From assembly GCA_947453585.1 (NCBI GenBank), contig CANGHQ010000107.1, positions 1 to 6,476 on the forward strand: a DNA stretch of 6,476 nt. Direction: 5' to 3'. The translations under genes were made by a program, and so were the position numbers. Origin of the DNA: Burkholderiales bacterium (GTDB lineage: Bacteria > Pseudomonadota > Gammaproteobacteria > Burkholderiales > Burkholderiaceae_C). The notes beneath the pieces were generated by a model. The model ran no database searches. It was given only the letters and a program-made list of their open reading frames with translations, and had not been told where the DNA came from. Shown piece by piece: positions 1-6,347 of the stretch. Positions within the stretch are counted from its first letter, which is position 1, and each line of letters starts with the position of its first letter.

Positions 1-1330
1 CAGCGACGAGCGAGCTGGCATTGCTACCGACGAGGCGGTGGACCCCCGGCCCTACGCCGAAGTGCTGCGCCAATGGAGCACGCTGCACCCCGAGTTCGCC
101 TACCTGCCGCGCAAGTTCAAGATCGCCATCACCGGCTCGGTGGAAGACCGCGCGGCCATTGCCTGGCACGACGTGGGCCTGCGCGTGCTGCGCAATGCCG
201 CAGGCGAAGTGGGCTTTCAGGTGCTGGTGGGCGGCGGCATGGGCCGCACGCCGGTGATTGCGTCTGAGGCGCGGTCCTTTTTGCCTTGGAACCAGATCAT
301 CAATTACCTAGAGGCCGTGGTGCGCGTCTACAACGGCTGGGGCCGTCGGGACAATATGTACAAGGCGCGCATCAAGATTTTGGTCAAGGCCGAAGGCCAG
401 CGCTACTTTGACGAAGTAGAGGCGGAATACCAGCGCATCCTGGCCGACGGCGCCAAGCACACCATTCCGCAAGCCGAACTCGACCGCGTAAGCGCCTGCT
501 TTGTGGCACCCAGCGTGGACGCCGTGCCGGTGGCCGCTCAAAACGCTGCCGAGCACGCGCTCAGCGCCCAGGCGCAAGCCACACCCGAGTTTGGCCGCTG
601 GCTGGCGCAAAACGTGGCCGGCCACAAAAACCCGGGCTTGCGCGCGGTCACGCTGTCGTTCAAACGCCTGGGCCAGGCGCCTGGCGACGCCACCGCCGAC
701 CAGTTGCGCACCAGCGCGGTGCTGGCCGACCAGTTCTCGGCAGGCGAAGTACGCGTCAACCACGACCAAAACCTGGTTTTGCCCTGGGTGCGCGTGGACC
801 AGCTGATTGATCTGTGGCACGCGGCCAAAGCGGCGGGTCTGGCGCGCGCCAATATCCACCTGCTCAGCGACATGATTGCCTGCCCCGGCGGCGACTACTG
901 CGCACTGGCCAACGCCCGCTCGCTGCCGCTGGCCGCCGCCATTACCGAGCGCTACCAAGACCTGGACGAACTGTTTGACCTGGGCGAAATTGACCTGCAC
1001 ATCAGCGGCTGCATCAATTCTTGCGGCCACCACCACAGCGGCCACATCGGCATTTTGGGCGTGGACAAGGACGGCCAGGAGTGGTACCAGGTGACCCTGG
1101 GCGGCTCGGACGGCTCGGATTTGAGCGGCCCGGCGCGTGCGGGCAAGGTGGTTGGCCCCTCGTTTGCCGCAGCCGAAGTGGTGGACGTGATTGAGGCCGT
1201 GCTCGACGTCTACAAAGACCAGCGCGACGCGGGCGAAAACTTCATCGACACGCTGCAGCGCCTGGGGCCAGACGCTTTCAAGACCGCCGCCAATGGCGCG
1301 CGCTTTGCCACGGCCCGTGTGGCTGCCTGA
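1..1330 (+). CDS. cysI: Sulfite (nitrite/sulfite) reductase, siroheme/[4Fe-4S] hemoprotein, 3' part
   Basis: This is the C-terminal 442 residues of an assimilatory siroheme reductase, which makes the six-electron reduction of sulfite to sulfide in the cytoplasm. The frame is open from base 2 with no stop, so the gene starts left of the window; about 100 or more N-terminal residues are missing compared with the usual 550-590. The four cysteines that bind the iron-sulfur cluster and siroheme are visible as CPGGDYC (C294 and C300 of the visible part) and CINSC (C337 and C341), the latter followed by a His-rich GHHHSGH stretch typical of betaproteobacterial members. KARIK at 121-125 lines up with the lysine pair that contacts substrate in E. 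coli CysI, with Arg in place of the first Lys (alignment from memory). The internal GTG at 38 is not a real start because homology-like sequence continues upstream. Sulfite rather than nitrite as substrate is inferred from the downstream cysH, cysD and cysN. No cysJ flavoprotein is present, so the ferredoxin encoded downstream is a candidate donor. Confidence 0.93.
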   Translation, partial: SDERAGIATDEAVDPRPYAEVLRQWSTLHPEFAYLPRKFKIAITGSVEDRAAIAWHDVGLRVLRNAAGEVGFQVLVGGGMGRTPVIASEARSFLPWNQIINYLEAVVRVYNGWGRRDNMYKARIKILVKAEGQRYFDEVEAEYQRILADGAKHTIPQAELDRVSACFVAPSVDAVPVAAQNAAEHALSAQAQATPEFGRWLAQNVAGHKNPGLRAVTLSFKRLGQAPGDATADQLRTSAVLADQFSAGEVRVNHDQNLVLPWVRVDQLIDLWHAAKAAGLARANIHLLSDMIACPGGDYCALANARSLPLAAAITERYQDLDELFDLGEIDLHISGCINSCGHHHSGHIGILGVDKDGQEWYQVTLGGSDGSDLSGPARAGKVVGPSFAAAEVVDVIEAVLDVYKDQRDAGENFIDTLQRLGPDAFKTAANGARFATARVAA

Positions 1331-1349
1331 GCGCTGAGCACCTCTTACT

Positions 1350-1353
1350 AGGA
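1350..1353 (+). promoter_or_regulatory. Ribosome binding site of the DUF934 gene
   Basis: AGGA lies 10 bases before the ATG at 1364. It is the clearest Shine-Dalgarno sequence among the genes of this window. It supports the 1364 start together with the in-frame TAG at 1349-1351, which rules out a longer N-terminus. Confidence 0.55.
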
Positions 1354-1363
1354 CACGCACCCC

Positions 1364-1744
1364 ATGGCACTGACCCTGATTACCTCTTCTGACCTGCCCG
1401 AAGCAGACGCGCAAGCCAGCACGCTGGCCCTGGCCAACGACACCGACGCGCAAGCCGTGGCCTTGGACGGCCTGGCGCAAATCGTGTTGAACTTTCCCAA
1501 GTTCAGCGACGGCCGCGCCTTTAGCCAGGCCTATGTGCTGCGCCGCCGTGGCTTTGCCGGCGACATCCAGGCCCAAGGCGACGTGCTGATCGACCAGCTG
1601 CTGCAAATGCAGCGCAGCGGTTTTAGCAGCGCCGTGCTGCGCGCCGACCAAGATGCCGCCCACGGACAAAAGTTGCTGGGCCACTACAGCAGCTTCTACC
1701 AGGGTGACGCCGTGGGCGTGCCACGGTTCCAGCAAGCGGCTTAA
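1364..1744 (+). CDS. DUF934 family protein linked to sulfite reduction
   Basis: A 126-residue soluble protein of the DUF934 family, which in proteobacteria is nearly always encoded between the sulfite reductase and cysH; its biochemical role is not established. Family signatures are FPKFSDGR at 44-51, an LRRRGF segment at 59-64, GDVLIDQL at 72-79 and RSGF at 84-87. The C-terminal end has an aromatic HYSSFYQGD stretch at 107-115. Many family members run to about 160 residues with a longer N-terminal part; here the N-terminus is short and an in-frame stop at 1349-1351 excludes an upstream start. There are no cysteines, no signal peptide and no membrane segment, so it is unlikely to carry an iron-sulfur cluster or heme through cysteine ligands. 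It begins 33 bases after the reductase stop, so the two are probably co-transcribed. A helper role in assembly or function of the sulfite reductase is inferred from location only. Confidence 0.85.
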   Translation: MALTLITSSDLPEADAQASTLALANDTDAQAVALDGLAQIVLNFPKFSDGRAFSQAYVLRRRGFAGDIQAQGDVLIDQLLQMQRSGFSSAVLRADQDAAHGQKLLGHYSSFYQGDAVGVPRFQQAA

Positions 1745-1768
1745 ACACACACCAACCCACGTTTTTCG

Positions 1769-1784
1769 GGGCACTTTTTTGCCC
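1769..1784 (+). other. Small stem-loop in the leader between DUF934 and cysH
   Basis: GGGCA at 1769-1773 can pair with TGCCC at 1780-1784 around a six-base CTTTTT loop, and a further G-T wobble extends it by one pair. The T run is in the loop and none follows the stem, so this is not a standard intrinsic terminator. It could be an RNA processing or pausing element, or chance. The surrounding 93 bases (1745-1837) are pyrimidine-rich and hold the longest gap within the cluster. Confidence 0.3.
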
Positions 1785-1837
1785 TGCTTGGCGCTAGCTT
1801 TGTCCCAACTTTCCCCAACACCCTTTTTATTGCGCCC

Positions 1838-2578
1838 ATGCTGACTCCCAACCGCACCACCAGCCCCGCCAGCGCCCTGGCCCGCAACGCCGACGCAAGC
1901 TCCCACTTTGCGCAAAAACTGGCGCGCACACGCACGCTGTTGCAGCAAGCCGCCGCCGAGTTCAGCCCGGCCACACAGGCGTCCAGCCTGGGCGCCGAAG
2001 ACGTGGTGATCACCCACCTGATCAACGCCTTGCAGCTCGATATTCCCGTTTTTGTGCTCGAAACCGGTGCCTTGCACAGCGAAACCCTGGCGCTGCTGGA
2101 GCGCACCCAGGCCCATTCGCGCGCGCCAGTGCGGGTGTTCCGACCCGAGCAAGAGGCGGTGATTGCCTTTGTGCGCAACGAAGGGCAAGACGCCATTTTC
2201 AAAAGCATGGCGCAGCGCAAGGCTTGTTGCGACATCCGCAAGATGGAGCCGCTGTCGCGAGCGCTGCAGGGCCAGCGCGCCTGGATTACCGGCCTGCGCC
2301 GCGAACAATCCAACGCGCGGGCCGAAGTGCCCGTGCTAGACACGAGTAACACCGCACTCGCCAAATTCAACCCCCTGGCCGATTGGACCTGGGGCGACGT
2401 GTGGCATTACATCGCCGAGAACAAGGTGGACTACAACCCGCTGCACGACCAGTTTTTCCCCAGCGTGGGCTGCGCGCCCTGCACCCGGGCCGTGTCCCTG
2501 GGCGAAGACTTTCGCGCCGGGCGCTGGTGGTGGGAACAAGAGGCCGCCAAAGAGTGCGGCCTGCACGTCAAAGCCTGA
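1838..2578 (+). CDS. cysH: Adenylylsulfate (APS) reductase, [4Fe-4S] type
   Basis: A 246-residue cytoplasmic enzyme of the PAPS/APS reductase family, which reduces activated sulfate to sulfite with electrons from thioredoxin or glutaredoxin. In order one sees the modified P-loop SSLGAEDVV at 49-57, ETGALHSET at 75-83, the cysteine pair C130-C131 followed by RKMEPLSRAL, GLRREQS at 152-158, the CAPC pair C212/C215, and the C-terminal ECGLH at 239-243 with the catalytic cysteine C240. The CC plus CxxC set is the hallmark of cluster-containing APS reductases and is absent from E. coli-type PAPS reductase, so APS is the predicted substrate. This agrees with the lack of an APS kinase here. The ATG at 1838 gives a normal family length but has no purine-rich ribosome site before it. 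The gene lies 93 bases after the DUF934 stop and 35 bases before cysD. Confidence 0.95.
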   Translation: MLTPNRTTSPASALARNADASSHFAQKLARTRTLLQQAAAEFSPATQASSLGAEDVVITHLINALQLDIPVFVLETGALHSETLALLERTQAHSRAPVRVFRPEQEAVIAFVRNEGQDAIFKSMAQRKACCDIRKMEPLSRALQGQRAWITGLRREQSNARAEVPVLDTSNTALAKFNPLADWTWGDVWHYIAENKVDYNPLHDQFFPSVGCAPCTRAVSLGEDFRAGRWWWEQEAAKECGLHVKA

Positions 2579-2613
2579 ACCGCGCACCCATTTTTCAAAA
2601 AGTGAACCCCACC

Positions 2614-3546
2614 ATGAACGCCCCAATCGCTCCCGAACTGCTGGCCCGCGTCAGCAACCAGCACCTTGACGCCCTGGAGGAAGAAACCATCTTCATCCTG
2701 CGCGAGGTGGCCGCCACCTTTGAGCGCCCCACCTTGCTGTTCTCAGGCGGCAAAGACTCGCTGGTGATGCTGCGCTGCGCAGAAAAAGCCTTTGGCGCCG
2801 GGCGCCTGCCCTTTCCTTTGCTGATGATCGACACCGGCCACAACTTCTCAGAAGTGACCGATTTCCGCGACCTGCGCGCCAAAGAGCTGGGCGCAGAGCT
2901 GATCGTGCGCAGCGTGGAAGACTCCATGGCGCGCGGCACGGTGCGCCTGGCGCACCCCGGCGAGAGCCGCAATGTGCACCAGTCGGTGACGCTGTTGGAG
3001 GCCATTGACGAGTTCCGCTTTGACGCGCTGATTGGCGGGGCCCGGCGCGACGAGGAAAAAGCCCGCGCCAAAGAGCGCATCTTCAGCCACCGCGACAGCT
3101 TTGGCCAATGGCAGCCCAAGGCCCAGCGCCCCGAGCTGTGGACGCTGTTCAACACCCGCTTGCAGCCGGGCGAACACTTTCGGGTGTTCCCCATCTCCAA
3201 CTGGACCGAGCTCGATGTGTGGCAATACATCGAGCGCGAGCAAATCGCCCTGCCTTCGCTGTATTACACCCACCAGCGTGCGGTGGTGGAGCGCAAGGGC
3301 CTGTTGGTGCCCGTAACGCCACTGACCCCGGCGCTGGCCGACGAGCAGGTGCAACTGCGCGACGTGCGCTTTCGCACCGTGGGCGACATCACCTGCACCT
3401 GCCCGGTGGCCAGTCTGGCCGCCAGTGCCGCAGAGATCGTGATCGAGACGCTCAACGCCGATGTGAGCGAGCGCGGCGCCACCCGCATGGACGACAAAAC
3501 GTCCGAAGCCTCCATGGAAAAACGCAAGAAAGACGGGTACTTCTAA
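2614..3546 (+). CDS. cysD: Sulfate adenylyltransferase subunit 2 (ATP sulfurylase small subunit)
   Basis: A 310-residue protein, close to the usual length of about 300, which with CysN makes adenylylsulfate and pyrophosphate from ATP and sulfate. It is an ATP pyrophosphatase-fold protein. The PP-loop SGGKDS is at 44-49, DTGHNF at 73-78, GGARRDEE at 141-148, PISNWTELDVW at 193-203, RFRTVGD at 252-258 and the conserved C-terminal RKKDGYF at 304-310. The ATG at 2614 is chosen although the frame stays open upstream into cysH; a GTG four codons earlier at 2602 is a possible alternative. Neither has a strong ribosome site. The short gap after cysH contains an AT-rich TTTTTCAAAAA palindrome at 2591-2601 that stands out from the GC-rich background. 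Its stop overlaps the cysN start by one base, which suggests translational coupling and balanced subunit amounts. Confidence 0.96.
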   Translation: MNAPIAPELLARVSNQHLDALEEETIFILREVAATFERPTLLFSGGKDSLVMLRCAEKAFGAGRLPFPLLMIDTGHNFSEVTDFRDLRAKELGAELIVRSVEDSMARGTVRLAHPGESRNVHQSVTLLEAIDEFRFDALIGGARRDEEKARAKERIFSHRDSFGQWQPKAQRPELWTLFNTRLQPGEHFRVFPISNWTELDVWQYIEREQIALPSLYYTHQRAVVERKGLLVPVTPLTPALADEQVQLRDVRFRTVGDITCTCPVASLAASAAEIVIETLNADVSERGATRMDDKTSEASMEKRKKDGYF

Positions 3547-4871
3547 TGACCACCATCGCACCACACCAAGCCGCCACCAGCCCGGTAGCGCTCGACCGCC
3601 ACGCGGCCCTTAAATTCATCACCTGCGGCTCGGTCGATGACGGCAAGAGCACGCTCATTGGCCGCCTGCTGGTGGACAGCCGCTCGGTGCTGCAAGACCA
3701 ACTAGAAAACGTGTCCAAAAGCGGCGCGGCCGATCTGGCGCTGTTCACCGACGGCCTGTCCGCCGAGCGCGAGCAAGGCATCACCATTGACGTGGCCTAC
3801 CGCTACTTTGCCACTCCGGCGCGCAAGTTCATCATTGGCGACACGCCCGGCCACGAGCAATACACCCGCAATATGGTCACCGCTGCCAGCAGCGCCGACG
3901 CCGCCGTGGTGCTGGTGGACGCCACCAAACTGAAATGGAAGGACGTGGGCGAAGTCACGCTCTTGCCCCAAACCCGGCGCCATGCGCTCTTGCTCAAACT
4001 CCTGCGCGTGCCCAGCATCGTGTTTGCGGTCAACAAGCTCGACGCCCTGGAAGACCCCGCCCACCCCGGCAACGCCACCGAAGCATTTACCTGCATCCGC
4101 GAGGCGCTGGAAAACTTTGCTGCCGAAGCAGGCATCCGCGTCGCGGCCACCATTCCCATTTCTGCCTTGCAAGGCCATAACGTCGTGACCTCGACCCCCG
4201 GTTGGTGCGGCTACCAAGGTGCGAGCCTGCTGCGTCTGCTCGAACAATTGCCCGTCACCCCGGCAGAACTGGCCCTGCCCCTGGCTTTTCCGGTGCAGTG
4301 GGTTGAGAAATTTTCTGGCTCCAGCGACACAAGCCAGGGCCGGCGCGTTTTCTGGGGCCGCCTGGCCACTGGGCACGCGCAAGTGGGCCAAAGTGTCACC
4401 GTGTTCCCCAGCGGCAAGACCGCCACGATTGCGCAGGTGCTAGACCACGTGCGCCAGCCCGAGGCGGTCAGCGCCAACCACAGCGCGGGCATCGTGCTCG
4501 ACCGCGAGCTTGATGTCTCGCGCGGCGACTGGCTGCTGGCCGACACCGCCGACCTGGCACCCCGCCAAACCATCAGCGGCACCGTGGCCTGGATGGATGA
4601 CGCCCCCCTGGTGGTGGGCCGCAGCTACTGGGCGCTGCACGGCCACCGCTGGATCAAGGCCAAAGTGCTGCGCATCAACCACCGCCTGGACGTCAACACC
4701 CTGGCCCAAACTGCTGCCACCGAGCTCGAACCCAACGCCATTGGCCACATCACGCTGGGCCTGCAGCAGCCGATTGCGGCGCTGGGCTTTGACCAATCCC
4801 GCGTGCTGGGTTCGCTCATCCTGGTGGACACGGCTACCCACACCACGGCCGGGGCATTGTTGATCGAATAA
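3546..4871 (+). CDS. cysN: Sulfate adenylyltransferase subunit 1 (GTPase subunit)
   Basis: A 441-residue EF-Tu-like GTPase that drives APS synthesis by CysD through GTP hydrolysis. The G domain shows GSVDDGKST at 28-36 (P-loop), GITID at 78-82 (switch region), DTPGH at 99-103, NKLD at 163-166 and SAL at 206-208. Beta-barrel domains follow from about residue 245, including SRGDWL at 325-330. The protein ends after these domains, so there is no fused APS kinase (CysC) as in NodQ-type proteins, consistent with direct APS reduction by the neighbouring CysH. Between VDA (124-126) and QTRRH (142-146) lies a segment, TKLKWKDVGEVTLLP, that is longer than the short link in E. coli CysN as I recall it; it is probably lineage-specific. 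The ATG overlaps the cysD stop as TAATG. The frame is open far upstream through cysD, but homology begins at this ATG. Confidence 0.96.
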   Translation: MTTIAPHQAATSPVALDRHAALKFITCGSVDDGKSTLIGRLLVDSRSVLQDQLENVSKSGAADLALFTDGLSAEREQGITIDVAYRYFATPARKFIIGDTPGHEQYTRNMVTAASSADAAVVLVDATKLKWKDVGEVTLLPQTRRHALLLKLLRVPSIVFAVNKLDALEDPAHPGNATEAFTCIREALENFAAEAGIRVAATIPISALQGHNVVTSTPGWCGYQGASLLRLLEQLPVTPAELALPLAFPVQWVEKFSGSSDTSQGRRVFWGRLATGHAQVGQSVTVFPSGKTATIAQVLDHVRQPEAVSANHSAGIVLDRELDVSRGDWLLADTADLAPRQTISGTVAWMDDAPLVVGRSYWALHGHRWIKAKVLRINHRLDVNTLAQTAATELEPNAIGHITLGLQQPIAALGFDQSRVLGSLILVDTATHTTAGALLIE

Positions 4872-4926
4872 ACTCGGGGGCTTCGCGCACGCGCGCTGCT
4901 GTTATCCCACCGCACCAAATCACCCA

Positions 4927-5256
4927 ATGACCCATACCGTTACCGAAGCCTGCATCAAGTGCAAATACACCGATTGCGTGGACGTGTGTCCCGTGGACTG
5001 CTTCCGCGAAGGCCCGAACTTTCTGACGATTGACCCTGACGAATGCATTGACTGCGCCGTCTGCATCCCCGAATGCCCGGTCAACGCCATTTATGCCGAA
5101 GAAGACGTGCCCCACGACCAGCAGCACATGACCAAGCTCAACGCCGAGCTGGCCAAGCTGCCGACCTGGAAAAGCATCACCAAGCGCAAGGCGCCGCTGC
5201 CCGAGGCAGAAGAGTGGAAAGACAAGACGGACAAGCTGTCAGAGCTAATCCGCTAA
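4927..5256 (+). CDS. fdxA: Seven-iron ferredoxin ([3Fe-4S][4Fe-4S])
   Basis: A 109-residue low-potential electron carrier very similar to Azotobacter ferredoxin I. By analogy with that protein, C9, C17 and C50 would hold the [3Fe-4S] cluster and C21, C40, C43 and C46 the [4Fe-4S] cluster, while C12 and C25 match its two non-ligand cysteines. Recognisable stretches are CIKCKYTDC at 9-17, CPVDC at 21-25, and CIDCAVC at 40-46 followed by CP at 50-51. The long C-terminal extension (LNAELAKLP, then a charged tail) is typical of this type. No clear ribosome site is seen before the ATG; the 55-base gap after cysN (4872-4926) has no recognisable promoter. It sits between cysN and a ferredoxin-NADP reductase, so donation of electrons to the cluster's sulfite reductase is a reasonable inference. 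FdxA proteins also serve other redox roles, so this is not certain. Confidence 0.95.
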   Translation: MTHTVTEACIKCKYTDCVDVCPVDCFREGPNFLTIDPDECIDCAVCIPECPVNAIYAEEDVPHDQQHMTKLNAELAKLPTWKSITKRKAPLPEAEEWKDKTDKLSELIR

Positions 5257-5269
5257 ACGGTTTTTCGCC

Positions 5270-6310
5270 TTGGAACGGTCCCAAACCCCTATTGAGACCG
5301 ACGCGCTCATCATCGGCGCCGGGCCCGTGGGCCTGTTTCAGGTGTTCGAACTCGGGCTTCTGGGCGTGCAGGCCCATGTGGTGGACACCCTGCCCTTTGC
5401 CGGCGGCCAATGCATCGCGCTCTACGCCGACAAACCGATTTACGACATTCCGGCCGTCAAACGCTGCACGGGGCGCGAACTGGTTGAGCGCCTGCTAGAC
5501 CAGGCCGCGCCCTTCAAACCCACGTTTCACTTCAACCAGACCGTAGACGCACTGGAGCGCCAGGACGACGGTCGCTACGCGCTGCAAACGTCAACGGGCA
5601 CGCGCTTTGTGGCCAAGACCGTGTTCATTGCGGCCGGTGTGGGCGCCTTTCAGCCCCGCAAACTGCACGTTGAAGGCCTGGACGCCTTTGAAGGAACGCA
5701 GCTGCATTACCGGCTGCCAGACCCTGAGGCGATGCGCAAGCAAGACGTGGTGGTGCTGGGCGGCGAAGACAGCGCGCTGGAAGCGGCCATCGCCCTGTGC
5801 GGCTCTGCCGCGCAAAGCGTCACCCTGATCCACCGGCGCGATGTGTTTCAGGCCGAAGCCGCCACCCTGGCCCAAGTCAAGGCGCTTCGCGCATCGGGCC
5901 GCTTGCGCTTTGTCGAAGGCCAAATTACCGGCCTGCGCAGCCAGACGCGGCTGCACGGCCTGGTGGTGACCGACAAGGACGGCCAACAAAGCACGGTGCC
6001 GCTGGACAGCTTGCTGGTGTTTTTGGGCCTGTCGCCCAAACTCGGGCCCGTGGCGCAATGGAGCCTGGACATGCAGCGCAAACAGCTTTGCGTGGACACC
6101 GAAACCTTTGCCACCAGCGCGCCCGGCATCTTTGCCGTGGGCGACATCAACACCTATCCGGGCAAGAAAAAGCTGATCTTGTGCGGCTTTCATGAGGCCA
6201 CTCTGGCCGCCTTTGCCGCCATCGAACGCATCACCCCCGATGAGCGCGTGCAACTGCAATACACCACCACCAGCAGCAAGTTGCACCGCGCCCTGGGCGT
6301 ATCAAGCTAA
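5270..6310 (+). CDS. Ferredoxin-NADP reductase, thioredoxin-reductase-like (NAD(P)/FAD oxidoreductase)
   Basis: A 346-residue cytoplasmic flavoenzyme of the type-2 ferredoxin-NADP reductase family (relatives include Bacillus YumC). It shows the FAD-binding GAGPVG at 16-21, GGQC at 45-48, the NADPH-domain motif GGEDSA at 164-169, HRRDVF at 188-193 (the arginines fit the 2'-phosphate of NADPH) and the C-terminal FAD contact GIFAVGD at 286-292. It lacks the CxxC redox pair of true thioredoxin reductases: its five cysteines (48, 66, 177, 274, 305) are scattered. The family usually has Gly where E166 stands, as far as I recall. The start is TTG at 5270; an in-frame stop at 5246-5248 and no ATG or GTG before the FAD motif leave only this TTG or a rare ATT at 5291. 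The gene starts 13 bases after the ferredoxin stop, so coupled expression and a partnership with that ferredoxin are likely. Confidence 0.9.
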   Translation: MERSQTPIETDALIIGAGPVGLFQVFELGLLGVQAHVVDTLPFAGGQCIALYADKPIYDIPAVKRCTGRELVERLLDQAAPFKPTFHFNQTVDALERQDDGRYALQTSTGTRFVAKTVFIAAGVGAFQPRKLHVEGLDAFEGTQLHYRLPDPEAMRKQDVVVLGGEDSALEAAIALCGSAAQSVTLIHRRDVFQAEAATLAQVKALRASGRLRFVEGQITGLRSQTRLHGLVVTDKDGQQSTVPLDSLLVFLGLSPKLGPVAQWSLDMQRKQLCVDTETFATSAPGIFAVGDINTYPGKKKLILCGFHEATLAAFAAIERITPDERVQLQYTTTSSKLHRALGVSS

Positions 6311-6321
6311 GCCGCCTGAAC

Positions 6322-6337
6322 GCCGGGCGCACCCGGC
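6322..6337. terminator. GC-rich hairpin between convergent genes, possible terminator
   Basis: GCCGGG at 6322-6327 pairs perfectly with CCCGGC at 6332-6337 around a CGCA loop. It lies in the 37-base space between the stops of two convergent genes, where a two-way terminator would be expected. No T run follows on either strand, so it would be a weak or non-canonical intrinsic terminator, and the stem could also be chance in this GC-rich DNA. Confidence 0.35.
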
Positions 6338-6347
6338 ACCGCCTCGA

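Noticed and set aside
1406..1456. A 12-base direct repeat, GACGCGCAAGCC at 1406-1417 and 1445-1456
   Set aside because: Both copies are in frame in the DUF934 coding region and encode the same Asp-Ala-Gln-Ala. With only two short copies in biased GC-rich code, this is likely chance or minor local duplication.
308..2308. A 666-codon open frame on the minus strand opposite the reductase, DUF934 and cysH genes
   Set aside because: It lies antisense to three well-supported genes. Its composition (Ala, Gly, His, Val, Gln rich, no recognisable motif) is what high-GC codon bias produces on the opposite strand.
2591..2601. TTTTTCAAAAA palindrome between cysH and cysD as a terminator or operator
   Set aside because: The single-base centre cannot form a hairpin loop and there is no GC stem. 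Termination here would separate cysH from cysD. It is noted only as an AT-rich spot.
2848..3564. A 238-codon minus-strand open frame opposite cysD
   Set aside because: It is antisense to a complete cysD with all family motifs and shows no domain of its own, so it is a GC-bias shadow.
4872..4926. Possible internal promoter before the ferredoxin gene
   Set aside because: I found no convincing -35/-10 pair or terminator hairpin in these 55 bases; the GCGC-rich stretch does not form a sensible stem.
5591..6286. A 231-codon minus-strand open frame opposite the ferredoxin-NADP reductase gene
   Set aside because: It has low-complexity His/Gln/Gly-rich composition, no motif, and lies entirely within a well-supported gene.
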